From Pocillopora verrucosa (taxonomy: Eukaryota > Cnidaria > Anthozoa > Scleractinia > Pocilloporidae), in assembly GCF_036669915.1 (NCBI RefSeq), contig NC_089318.1:13177071-13241070 (forward strand): a stretch of DNA of 64,000 nt. The letters are read 5' to 3'. Below the pieces are notes generated by a model that worked only from the letters and a program-made list of their open reading frames with translations, was not told the origin of the DNA and did not search any database. How positions within the stretch are numbered: the stretch's first letter is position 1; each line of letters starts with the position of its first letter. This document shows positions 1 through 12,687 of the stretch, in pieces. The position numbers were made by a program, and so were the translations under genes.

Positions 1-299
1 CGTAGCGATCCTCAGTCGTGAGAATAAATTCCGTAAAGTACTGAACTCGTGTTATCTTGCTGCTCTATTTACGAAGTCTTTTTGCAAAACTGATTAGATT
101 AGATTAGACCAACACTCATAGTCTCAAAATAACCGTAGAGAATGTTCTGTCTTTACAAGGACATTTGAAAATGATTAGACGTTCTAGTCTTCTCGAATGA
201 GGATGATAAGCCTTGGGCCCCTTCTCTTGAATTTTCTGTGTACGGCATGCTAATATAAGTTTATTTTCTAATTGTAAAATACTGAACCTCTGTAAACGA

Positions 300-530
300 T
301 CGAGTTGATAACGTAAATTTGCCACCGTAAAAGGTTTTAAAGCTCAGGTTTCGAGCGTTAGCCCTTCGTCAGGGCGATTGAAGAAGGGCTAACGGCAGAA
401 CCGTCAGCTTTGAAACTATTTACGGCGGCAAATTTACATTATCAATTCAGTTGATAATACTAAATTACTTTGTTATACTCTCCCACCCACGCAGCACCAT
501 AGTTTCGTTAGAAACTTACCCTCTTTATTC
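300..530 (-). repeat. Palindromic MITE-like family C, copy 1
   Basis: One copy of a family with two parts. The palindromic half contains the words CGAGCGTTAGCCCTTCGTC and AAGGGCTAACG flanked by AAATTTGCC and GGCAAATTT arms, and reads GATAACGTAAATT outward. The head segment (here 480-525, reversed) reads like GTTTCGTTAGAAACTTACC. Other copies lie near 12641, 15700, 31995, 35300, 52660 and 56465. It is non-coding and probably a non-autonomous DNA transposon. Confidence 0.7.
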
Positions 531-1229
531 ATTTTGCTTTCCTTCACAGATGGTCTGCGGAGGATTCTCTGTAACTCTGTGCTTGTACGTAAGGATGACT
601 GTGATCTTCTAAGCAGAGTATTATTGTCTGACGCCTCCTTGTGGAAAGGTACGGTAACTGTTGACAGCATTTGATTTGCTCATCGTCAATTTATTTCAGT
701 CATCTATCCAGCTGTGTCTTAAGTAACGATGTTCTTAAGTAGTTGAATTAGGCAATCAGTCCCTCCCTCTCCACCGTGGAACGTGGAATTGTGTCAAAAA
801 TGCGGGTTGTATATGTAGTTATTCATGGTGGTGAATACACTTGTAATGAAGTATAACTGGTCTGTCACACAATGAGGCCAATTCCGGTGTGGATCGTGAC
901 GTCTCGAATGGGTATCCTGTCTTTTTCGCTGATGTGCTCTGCGCCGACAACTCAAGTTTATTCGCTGACGTGTTATGTCCCGTTCGCCGACTTACAATAG
1001 AATGATCTGTAGAACAGTTTTACTTATCCTGTCCTTTAGTTATAATTAAAGAAGAAACTGAACATCCATGCAATAAATATATAACTAACAATAAGGTCAC
1101 ACTATAGACAGATGCTAGTCGATTCAGGACTCTGGGAGGATCAGTATGCACCTGAGATTGGGAAAAAGTCCTCAGGAAATTTTTTTTGTTCATAGTTCTG
1201 TCTTAAGTCGGCCAACGGGTCAGTAACAC

Positions 1230-1279
1230 GTCGGCGAGTCGACCCGATTTGTCGGCGAGTCGACCCGATTTGTCGGCGA
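1230..1279. repeat. Short tandem duplication, 21-bp unit
   Basis: Two adjacent perfect copies of a 21-base unit (1230-1250, 1251-1271) followed by the first eight bases of a third copy. The unit contains TCGGCGAGTCGACCCGATT. Confidence 0.85.
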
Positions 1280-1996
1280 AGGGGAGGTCGGCGAAACGAC
1301 CTTATACCCTCGAATACATATTGCTAGTCTCCTTCATTCGAGTGGATAGACATCATGGTTCACCTTTATGACTGGCTGGGAATACTTCGAAATGCACGAA
1401 TCATGCCCATTAAAAACCAGCCAATCAAGGCGAAGCAAGGTGACATTCTTGCCTGAAGAAGACTAACAGTTTGCAGTCGAAATGTCGCGGTATACATAAG
1501 TGGAAAGGTATTTCGGAAGTGACTGTTGATGAACATCGTGAAACAAGTTACGATTGATACCTTAGCACTAGGACTTAAAAAATCGTTTTTGTTTCAGTTG
1601 CTAGGGCTCATACCCACAAGCTTTTTATGAACACGTGAGTACACAAACCATCTGTAATTTCAAATGCCTAAAACATTACAATCTGCATTACATTTGTTGA
1701 TTTTTAGTGGAAAATGAATCGTGACTTTTTTTATCGTTTGTGTAGAATGTTGATGGATTCCTTGGGAAAGAGAGCATTTGCCATTCATTTCACCAAGGTA
1801 AAGAATATAATGCCTGTCGACGTCTAGAATTAAAAGTCTGGTTACCAACAATCAAATTTTAGTCGCATCGGCGACTAGCAGGTTGCAGTTTCGGACCCTA
1901 TTTTCTCTGGATTCCAACGTGCATGAAGTCGTAAATTGGGAACAGCGCCCAGCACATCTGCAATAAACGATTATTTTCTGTTATTTTGTTTCGCAG

Positions 1997-4900
1997 CATT
2001 ACAGACAGATCCAAAAAGACTTCGTTGAGGATGATCACGAACATGCTGTTTCAGTAAGTGGCGCTTACTTGGTTTGTGGCAAAGGGTTTTATCAAATTAA
2101 TTGAATTAAATCGACGTCTTGTAGAATCTACAGCACATTTATATTCATTTTTATTACATTGTATTTATATTTATAATTTTTTTTAAAATGGATTTTTGAA
2201 GTAGTTTTTATGTCTATTTTTCCATCAGGTCACATCTTTATCAGTTCAACTTTACACCGTTCCAACAATAGTAAGATTATTTGTATTAATATCGTTACTT
2301 TCAGTAAGAGTTGTGCCTTCACTTCTTAAATGTGGAAAACGCTTGATTTATTGTATTTTATCAAACGAGTGGAAGCGGATCGCGCGTATCGAGAATTGCG
2401 CGCGAGAGGAGGAGTACATCCCCTTCTCGCTTTTACACGTGTTCTACACCCAACTTCAGTTTGAAGTCCCGCTTCATTCCGCTATGGATCGCAGTTTTTG
2501 ATCTAGCAGACACAAAATAGTGCACAAAATAATGAACAAAGTAGGGCACTTTATTATATAAACACCAATGAATACCAAGCGCTTCACTCGCTTCTGAAAT
2601 ATTTTTCAACACTCAAAGAGAGATTTCGTATCTCCACGCGGCCATGTAATATCCTCTATGTATGATTTCAGGTAAATTGGTGAAAAAGGGTAGAGGACGA
2701 TTATTTATTCCCTAAATCAGTAAAGTTTGAACTTTATTTCCTTAAATTAGGCCAGGATGCTGATTTTAGACCATGACGTGTTGGAAGTGATTCTTTCTGC
2801 ATTCATGGAGCAGTTGAAGCCGGCTTTGAACAGTAAGTGTGTGGAAATGTGTGGGCTGCTTTGGTCTTCTCCAAGCGCTTTGATTATGTAGTCTATGCGT
2901 TTGTTATGGTTTGTTCTTTGATGATGATACAAATGCTGACCTTTTTTTTTTGTGCAGGTCGTGGAACCTTTGAGTTTCGAAAGCACTCCCTCAACAGGTC
3001 CTATTTTATGATGATAGACCTCAAGTAAGTAACAGTGTAGTCTGCAGTGCACTCGTCTATAAACGGAATGCGGGGTAGCGCAGTGGGCAGCCTATAGTTC
3101 GCCGATTCGTTGGCTAGAGGGTAGTCAAGGGTAGAACGATATTCCTTTCCCCTCCCCCATTCTTCCTCTTACCCATCTACTACCCCCTTGGGAGAAAGTG
3201 TTTCCCTCCTAACCTTTCTCTGCATCAAAATCCCAAGATGTTAGTTAAAGATTAGCGTTTGCTCACCGAAAATACTCCTGAACTAAAGGCTAGTAACCAT
3301 TTTGAACAACGGAATGGAGGCGCCGCGACAGGTCCCATGTAATGACAAATCGGACTCTTGTGAAGTTTTGTTGACAAAAAAAATCATGAAATTTTTTTTC
3401 TAAATTAATTGTATCATTCGTAGGTATATTCTGCTACACAAACCCACGGAGTGGACCGAGGAGCTTAGAGGAAAGTTCATTAAATTTTTAGAAAAATTCT
3501 TTGGACTGCTTAAGTGTATGCAGGTGAGATGATTTTCAAGTGGAATTAAAGTTATCCCGTTTAATGCAAACTCAGTGTCCTTGTTGTAACCTTCAAAGGT
3601 TACTAGTGTAGCGGAGAAGACAATCCGAACGCAACAATCCGAACAATATAAATCACGGTTTAATCAAATGAAATACGTAAACAAAATTACAAACGGAAAT
3701 AAGGAGATCGGTGTGAAATCACAGATGAAGAGGGCGAAGTAAAGTTGAAGATAGCGTAGTTACGATTGCTCGTCACGTTGTAGCTGAATTCGTGTGGTTC
3801 GAAATAAAAGAAAATGCAGCAGAAACTAAACTAAGAAAATATCCTTGAGAAATGTAACACTAGCCTAATTAACAATGAAGCGATTATAAAGTGAACGGAA
3901 AGCGAGAAATAAATCGATGTACGTATCCAGAAAAAAAAAAGAAAATATCTTAAATGTGAAATAAAGAACAACTTAATTTGGTCTAGCTCCTAATGATTAT
4001 AGGTAAATCGCCGATAGCGGATCGCACATGAATAGCAGACAAAATTGGTACTTATAGCGATGCAATATGAAATACAATATCTGGTACATGTGCTTAAATG
4101 AAACTGATTGAAATAGGAACTTATTAAGTAATAATCATTAACCAACGAAGAAATAATAAACCGGAACAATACACAAGTTACGCGTTTCGAAACTAACACT
4201 CGCTACAGCTGTACATTTCATATCGGAAGATGAAAGTGATCTTCCCAGTAACAAATACTACTTAAGCAGTAGTGAACATAAAGCCCGAACAAATTTAGGC
4301 ATGTACGGGAGTTGAACCCATCACCTCTGCGACATCGGCGCAATGCTCTAACAACTGAGCCAACAAGCCAACTGGGAGCTGGTCATTTTGTTACAGTTCT
4401 ATAAATTAGTCTTGTCACATCCTTAAAAATGACGTAGAAAATCCTTGCCGGCAGTCAGCGTTGGGGTTATGGAATGTTTCAAACTGTGTGATTTCCTTTC
4501 AGGGCATGGATATGACGACCCGTAAAACAGGTCGGCACGTGGAGATAGAGCCTGACTGGGAGGCAGCGTTCAACTTACAAATGCGAATGATGCCTGTCTA
4601 CTCGCTGGTTTATGATTGGTGCTTCAGTGATGTAAGTTGTCAGTTTTCACTTTGGTTGGATAAGTCTTGGAAATTAGAGGCCTCTTATTTCCGGAACTTA
4701 TTCTGATTATGATCGTTTCCCGTTTCTACTCTTGTGTGCAGAGAAACAGGTGACGTTAAGGATTTGATAAAGAATACAGTGACTCGGTCGGTCATTCGGC
4801 CAATGCTTCGCCCATTTACGACAGAAAAACAGATGCAGTGTTAATACTTGGAATTTACATCTACATATAGGAAATAGCTTTTAATTCAATACTTTCTACT

Positions 4901-7900
4901 TCAGAAATATTTAATTACGAACAACTTTCAGCAAAAGCTGTTATGTTTGAGAAAGATGTTTACCCTTAAAAAAATAACCATGCACAGTTTGGAATCGATG
5001 GCAGTTCAGTGTTTAGCAAGCAGCGGTAGAGGGAATAACTAAATGAACATGATGTCTCCTTTCAGGTGCTAATCTTTCGCACAGCCATCCTTGAATCCAT
5101 CAAAACACTTCTTGAGGCGAGAAAAAAGCAAGAGGAAGTGGTCATGAAAGTTTTGCATGGTTGGTTAAAGGAACAAAAAGTTGACGTACTTGTATTCGTA
5201 AATGTTAAGTACAATAGAGGCAAAATGAATGTGTTAGCGGTCCATGTTTGTGTTGAAAGGGAGATAAGAATGTCGGAGTCACTCTGTGATGATCAGGTGC
5301 TAGGTTAACGCCACTTCCCCCTTAAGCTGTGTCTCAACAAGCATATCTGAATGCCAAAGCGCACCCGCTCCAAATCCCCGATTATGCTCAGCCATTCATT
5401 GCCTTTTACACACACCCCCGAGAGGACCAGAACTCCAAGCTAAACGTTTTATTATAATGGCCATACAGTGACCTCAAATCGTAAGATGGTCACCTAAAAT
5501 AAAATGTCAGGCACCGTACAAAAAAAAAATATTTAAAGGCTTAATACTCGGACAACCAAAGAGAAAGAGGCATTTTTTTTTTCAATAACAGAAAACAATA
5601 TAAAATTTATAATATTACAAGTAAAGGCCGGTTTATCTACTTCTATATTGAGACTATGAATAGTAAATTGCTTGTAGCAGGACCACCGAACACAGGTCAC
5701 CAAATTGGTGACTTTCACTGAAAATTTAGTTACCAATTTTTTTCACTGCTCTGCCATGACAGTTGCCAAAAATTAAACAGTTTGATGCGCGTCAACTGGA
5801 TGACTTGAAGCGGAACATAGGTGTGGCTGTCAATCATGCATAGTGGAACGAGGTCGGCAGTATTAAATCGGCTATAAACGCACGACCGAAGAAACTCTAA
5901 GAATATTGTAAGGGTCACACCTCTCCATTTCGTTGCTTCAGACACACATTTGCTGGCAAACCACCGTCTATAGGCCCTAAGCAGCGTCCAGGTGATAGCC
6001 TTGAGCATTTTAAGCGGCCAGCCTGGCTTTAAATGCCCGCCTTCAATTGAAAATATAATGCTTTTGCAAAGTCAGGCAGATACGAAAGCAGAAACCCTTT
6101 TTTTGCCCTATTTTTTCTTGAAAATTTTGTTTTTTATAATGATGTGTTTTTTTTCCTCCAGTGTCTAATCTTGCGGCGATGAAAGTATTTCGGTATGATG
6201 TAGCATCTTCGCCCATTTCTGTTCACTTGCCTGTCTCAAGATTTTTAGCAGGTAAGAACATTCGGTGTGTGCGTAGAGCAGTTTTCGAGTTATTTTGAAA
6301 ATAATCCGGGAGTTTATTTGTTATCCCTCACTGCGCTCTTTGATTGGTCAAGGAAACTTGCACAACAATCACAACCAGTAAGATCGCTCTGTGATTCATC
6401 ACAGAAACTTGTGCCACACTCAACCAATGAGGTGCATGCAAAAACGAAAACGGTTATTCGCGCGTTTTCCCGCACACGAGGCTTTCTTTGCCTGCACTTC
6501 GAGTTCTCATTGGTTCCTGGTGATGTTAGTCTTTGCTCTAACTGGCCGTGGTGGTTTCTTTGGTATTCGTTCAACGACTTTAAATCTAAAAGCTCCCCAG
6601 GATGATAGAATGCATTCCCAATAAGTGTTGTAAATTGAAACCAAAGTAACTTCATTCATGATGGCCAGCTAGAATAAATAAAATCAGTACAAGGAGCTGA
6701 CAATATCTTGAAGTGAAAACAAGCGAACCTGCTGAAGAGCAGGAAAACTCGAGAATGATAAAGTCTGGATTTGTGTTATGTTTTTAGATCGGAGTATTTG
6801 AGATGATTGTGTGAGTTTTTTTTAACCATTCAGAGAGCGGAGTGAAGCAAATCAATAATGTTTCAGGATTATACGTGTTGAGAAATCCATTAGAAAATTC
6901 CGCGAAATGCAGATGCTGATAGTGGTCGACATGTGTTGAGATCAGTTTGTTATGGGTGACGTACCATTTTAAAGCTTGACTCTTTTTTCAGGTCTTCTAC
7001 TTGCCTGTGAAAAATTTCAGCTGTCATTTTGGGACCTTTTTGGATTCGAAACTCAGGTAAAATTGAAGCATGTAATCTTAATCTTCTTCTTTTTTTCAGC
7101 TGTGGCCATTTCGTATAATTTAAATATAACTTCAATTGACTGGCAGTAATCTGGAATGGGTTTGGTTCCAGTCGAATAATGATTTAATTATCTCCTTCGT
7201 ACACTTAAACAATCGAATATTAAACTGATAGCAATCAGCCATTTGTCGAAGGCCGTTACTCTGGTTATGGTGTTGGTGCCTATTCACCTCTAAATCTTGT
7301 TGGCTTATCGACATTTGGTGTTGATGTGATTGGAAGTAGCAGCGGTTTGGTTTTGGTTCTATAGTAGCACATTGCGCGCTGAAAGGTTTGATTTTGAACC
7401 AATACACCCCTACCCCCTCCCCCTCCCCATGCATTTCGTCAGCCTTTTGTAACTGTTCACCAGTACCCAATTATACTCTCGGGTGGAGTATGGTGTACTA
7501 ATAGAAGTGTCTTGCCTTAGTGCGTATCACAGTCACCTAGCTCGGTTTGGAACGAGGACTTCTTGACCCAGAGTCCAGCCATCCAGTTGTGAGGCCATCG
7601 CGTCTCACGTAAGTTCCTTAATTTTCTCCGAATAATGTATAATGTGTGATTTCTTTTCCAGGACGACAGGCTAAAGTTGTTTCTAATAGAGTACCCTCTT
7701 CGCACTCTCGCTATGGCGGCACAAGTCCATGCTGGACTCTGGCGAAGAAACGGTTACGCTGTGATGCACCAGGTACCGCATGAAATACATTCTGGTCGTT
7801 ACCTTATAGTGTGTCAATAGTTCTTCTCTTTACTTATCTTTTAAACTTTTAACTTTTGTTTTCCTTGTTTTGTTTCTGGCGAAGTAATAATGACATGATT

Positions 7901-10900
7901 TCGTTTTTATCCAGGTATATAACTATCTGCATGTAAAATGCCGTGCAGATATGTTCGATAAGGATGTGATCATGCTTCAGGTACGGTTCTAAAGGTGCTT
8001 TTTTTTTTCAGTCCGTTGGCTGAGCAAAAAAAAGCGTTTCAATTTTGTTTCTTTCTTACACGCTCTTTTGTGAGTGCAAGGGGTTCTTTATTATTTCGCG
8101 TGATGACATTTTAGAATCGTAGTTTACCAGAAATAGCGTTACCCAACAAACGCACAAACAAAAATCAAACAACAACAACAACATTACAAGACAAGAAATT
8201 GTGACGCATGCTCATGTGAAAACACTGCTGACTTGTAAAGGGACGCTAGCGCTGTTAATTGGTAATTCTATTCTCGTTTTTCTTTGAAGGTTGTGGCTTC
8301 GTTTTTGGACAGCGATTATTTGTTAGTTGCTATGTTGGACAAGTTTGATCTCTTGGAGTGGTCAAGGTTACTTTATGTTCTCTTTGCATAGTTTTATTCT
8401 GTAGGCTCACCATTTTCTCTCTTATTAACTCCGACCTCCAATCTTTTTATTTCTGTGAAAATTATGATGTTTCTTTAAGAAAGTTTATGAAGCAAATTCG
8501 TTTTTTCTTCTCATTTTATAGGTTCGCCTTTGATGAAAGCAAATATGACCAGGTGACTATGATGAACCGTATTAAGCTGCGTTTCCATATATTTTCTCTT
8601 TTTTGCAATAACAGAATCGTCGAATACGCCTGAAAAATAGTTCGTTAGTCTAACGCGGCTTTTTGTGTAGACTGAGTAACTCTTCAGACGCCTTTGAGAA
8701 TCTGTAGGGAAATTCGTAGAGTGTCTCTTTAAAGCCCTCTTTGATCTCGCAAAATGCTAGTAGTTTGGCCTTCTCTGGAGGTTGGATTGTCAACCTTGTC
8801 GAGCTTTTCGTAGCTGTGAAATTCAGTTCACTCCAAGATTCATGGCGTACAAAGCGACAATTATTAATAATGTAGTAGAGCGTTTTCACTTGTGACCATT
8901 CTTTTGTTTTGAAGAGCTCCACTCCGACGTGATTGAGGAAATGCGCCAATTTCTCTTAGTAGAATTAGTTCATTAAACCCTCTTCTGGTGGTAATCCAAG
9001 AAATGTCCACATCATATCACTGTGGCCAAACTTTTGTTCACCTTCCTCGTCTCTAATCATAGTTGCTGCTTTTGTGGATTATTTCAGGAGAAGCTGACTC
9101 AAAGGTTGACGATTGCAGAATCATTCTTGTCCTTGCTGATAGCCATCGTGGGTGAGTACGATACACGATTGCTTTGGTGGACGGTGGAATTCGTTTGCTT
9201 AAGCTGAAAAAAGAACCATTAAGGCGTGTTTTAAGGAATATAAAAAATATCTCTTTGCTACCAGTTATGAAGCCCCCAAGTGGCCAATTGGAAGTGAACT
9301 TCTTGAAATCCTGTTTTGAGCATTCTCAATCTTGTTTTTGCTATCTTGTTTTTTCCAATTTTTATCTTTCGTTAAGGTGAGCGCTACATACCTGGTGTAG
9401 GCCGTGTGTCAGCGGGCGAGTTCATGAGACGCGAGATCGTACACAAACTGTGCTTACGTCCTATGACGCACAGCGAGCTCATAAAAAATCTTCCTCTCGT
9501 CGACAATGAACTGGAGGATGAAGAAGGCGTGGACGGAATCATCGAATCTGTGTCAATATTTAAGTAAGAGACGACGGTCTTCTGGTGTGAATCTTTTTCC
9601 CCCTGTAAATTCTCTACGAGAACGTTTTACAGGTCCCAAATCCTAAGCCTGATTGAAGTAGAAATGGAGCTTTCTCTTTGCTGGTCCAGTTTGTTGCAGA
9701 TTTTAATTCTGCCTCGTCCAGAATAAAATGCTAGAACGACTACAAACCAGTTTATTTGTTGCGGTTAAAGTGAGCCAAAGGCATCTGCATTTGGTCTTTG
9801 GTCGCTGTCTTCATCTCAAAAAACGTGTATGTCGTTGATGTTATTTGTTATTCTGTGGTATGACTTTGGGAAGATTTCATCAAAACGAATAGTAACCCTT
9901 TGCTAAGGGTTGAAATTATTTAGCAAGTCCTTGCATAAGACCTCGAAAGTTGAGGGTCTCTATCATCCTTATAATATTTGGAATGTTTTGATCACCTTCG
10001 AAACTATCTTGCTCAGAAAGTGTTAGTTGTGGAATTATTTTTACCGTCTTCAAAAGGTAATACACGGTAAATTACTCTCAGTATGATCATATTAAAACAT
10101 GAACGGTACCGTTTATTGAAGTTCATTGTCTTGAATATGAGAATGGCTTTTTATGATAAAACGGAAGGTGTGCGTTTGAACGTTAGCCAAGTAGAGCGGA
10201 AAAACGCTTCACTCTGATTTGTTCTGCACCAATGCTGTTTTGCAGAAAACCTGGAGTTACAGGGCGAGGACTCTATGAACTGAAACCAGATTGTCTTAAG
10301 GAGTACAATCCATTCTTCTATCACTACACACGGGTAGAGCAGTCCAAGGTATGTATATTTGCTACATTTGAAAGTTTATTAAAGAAGACTTTAAGCTACT
10401 GCAGTGGCTAATAAGATAGAGGATCAACTATACCAAACAACAAGTATGATCTTTTCTATATCCAAGTACCTTCCATGTACCCAAATAATGTCTGTATAGC
10501 ATTTCACTTTACTTTAAACATTATATCCAACAGGCTGAAGAACAGCAGCGTAAAAGAGGGAGAAGTGAAAAAGAAGTTAGAGGTGCGACTAACGGTTTCG
10601 ACGATAGTGTTGATGATCTCTTAGCGTTCTGTTCGATTTAGTGATTTTAATTACGATAATCACAACGGCAAAATCAGATCAGAGGAACGTAGTAATGAGG
10701 AAAGGTAGCACTAAGCGCGTTAGCGGAGCACCATACGTAATACATTAGCATGAACTCCTCGAGAGGAAAGCGTCCCTTCTAACCGAGTGAACTCGTGTAG
10801 TATGTGCTCAACTAAGAGTTGCTCTTTTTTTTAACATTTAACTCTTGTTTTTTAAAGGAGATAACCCACCCATCCCTCCTGAGTTTTCCACACCCTTTAG

Positions 10901-12544
10901 AAGTGTGTTGAACTTGCTAACCAGTAAGATACTTGTGGGACTCATTAATACGCTTCTCCTGCGAGCGCAGTGTACTCAAGCCAGAGCTGTTACGGATTTG
11001 CTTGTACAGCAGGTAAGCAGCTAGCTAGACATTGACAGCATTTTTATGGCGAAAGAATATTTAAACGGAAATGTGCTCTGGAAAACAATACGATTTTTGT
11101 TAACGCCATTGAAAAGCAGTTCTAACAATTTGCCTGTCATCTGAGTTTGAGATATCAAGGTGATTATGTGGTGTTATTTTCTGATTAAAAGTAGTCTTTA
11201 AAAGTGCTTATATTTATTTAAGTATTCAGTAGAGCGCAAGGTAAAAGGCACTAGATGAATAAACAATAGGACTCGGGCCAGGGTCCCCTACGAAGTTTAC
11301 TACTAACCCAACCCCAGTAAAATTTCCTATGATCCTAACCCGGCTTACTTCCTTAACAAACTAGGTATAGACAATAAACTAGGTGAAATATGATGATATT
11401 ACTACTAGATAATATAATATTATGAATAATTTTGGAATATGAGAAACTTGACGAGAACACTGAGCAACAGTGTTACTTCTACGAAACTTAGGAAAGATAA
11501 TATTTCAAGACCTTACGTTGTTTCGGTCAAGAACGAGGTTCAGGAAAAAATTCAATTTCTGTTTGAAATGCATAAGGTGCAATTTGCCTCAGTTACATCA
11601 GAGACTGCATTCCAGAGGTTAGCTATTCGAATAAAGGAAAAGTCCCTAAAACCAGATATTCTTGGAATGCCCCTATTAGTAGTAGTGTTAGCCGCTGTTG
11701 GTGGGAGTGATTGGTCTAGGTCTCGAAAACCTGACTAGAAGCTATCACCATAGTCACCTTGCTTACTAAAGAATCCCTATTTCATTTTGCATTGTAGGTT
11801 CTTCATCTAATTTGTCTTGCTCTCCACGAAGAAAAAAGGCATCGGATGAATAAAAAAGCAGACGAATTCAACTTCATCTCCGTTGCAACTTCCCAAGGAG
11901 GTATTTACTGGTTCACGTATCTCAATCGGCCGTGTTAATTATTAATTCAAACCAAATGGATGGAATGGTACTACTTTCCTGACACAAATGGTCTTACCAC
12001 TTTTAATCGTGCGCAGGAGACAGACGCTTATTACATTTTCTCCAGTGCATGCTGAAGGAAAACCATCCTTTAATAAGCTGTTTTAAAGCTGTTAAAATCC
12101 TCAATTCCCAATTAATCACCCCATTTTGTTAGACGATAGCCACAATTTCAGAAAGGTGGTTGCAGTTGTTTTTTTTCCCGACAGTTTTTAGGGTTGTTTT
12201 CGATGTGATAATATCAAAACCAAACCAATTTTGTCGACCAGTCTGAACTTAGTAGAGTAATTAAAGGAGCCAATAAGAACTGAGAGTTGTTACATGTAAG
12301 TAGCTTCAGGCGTTAAAAAAGTGGGAAGTGGCTAAGTAGAGTTTGGCTTTGGTTTTGCAAACGATTGCTTGAAATAATTCTTTAAGCTTTCGAGACTTAT
12401 CCCTTAACATGATAAAGCAATGAATCCCGGTTTATTATGCTACGTTTTGCAGATCATCCGCAAAGTCTTCTAACAACACTGGAGAAATTGCAGAACTGTG
12501 AACTGCCTGAGGAACATGCTAGGCAGTTGGCGTGGATCTTAAAG
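1997..12544 (+). CDS. UBR2: UBR2 exons 1-20 in window: middle region and winged-helix-like segment
   Basis: Exons: 1997-2053, 2229-2270, 2751-2832, 2958-3024, 3424-3523, 4503-4631, 5066-5159, 6162-6251, 6992-7056, 7662-7772, 7915-7980, 8290-8366, 8522-8552, 9088-9151, 9377-9563, 10246-10348, 10534-10582, 10858-11012, 11798-11900, 12453-12544. Recognisable family stretches include FVEDDHEHAVS, IEPDWEAAF, YPLRTLAMAAQVHAGLWRRN, DKDVIMLQ and ERYIPGVGRVSAGEF followed by REIVHKLCLRPMTHSELIKN. The last of these is the helical segment before the RING. Exon 7 is ended at a GTTGGT donor (5160) because that is the phase needed to join exon 8 in frame; the stronger-looking downstream sites do not. Long introns carry repeats at 4205-4385, 6300-6620, 11220-11760 (nothing recognised) and elsewhere. 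Confidence 0.9.
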
Positions 12545-12639
12545 GTAGCTTGCAGCCATTATTATCATTAGGTTTTTTCTCTGTTCGTTTGTTTTACGGG
12601 AGTTGAGGGCATTTTCGGAAGGTTAACTTAGCTAATATT

Positions 12640-12687
<48 letters not shown>

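Larger units (their letters stand above)
1..1996. other. No coding exon recognised; probably UBR2 intron
   Basis: This stretch precedes the first recognised UBR2 exon and most likely belongs to an intron. It holds an inverted-repeat element at about 300-530 and a short tandem duplication at 1230-1279. A pseudo-exon with good splice signals near 1598-1634 was tested, but its open frame ends in the wrong phase. Nothing else was recognised. Confidence 0.5.

Noticed and set aside
1598..1634. An extra 5' UBR2 exon after TTTGTTTCAG
   Set aside because: Its only open frame ends in phase 2, while the next exon needs phase 0, and the peptide does not match the family.
4300..4365. Functional tRNA gene
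   Set aside because: A- and B-box-like words are present but no matching acceptor stem was found, and a SINE-like tail follows.
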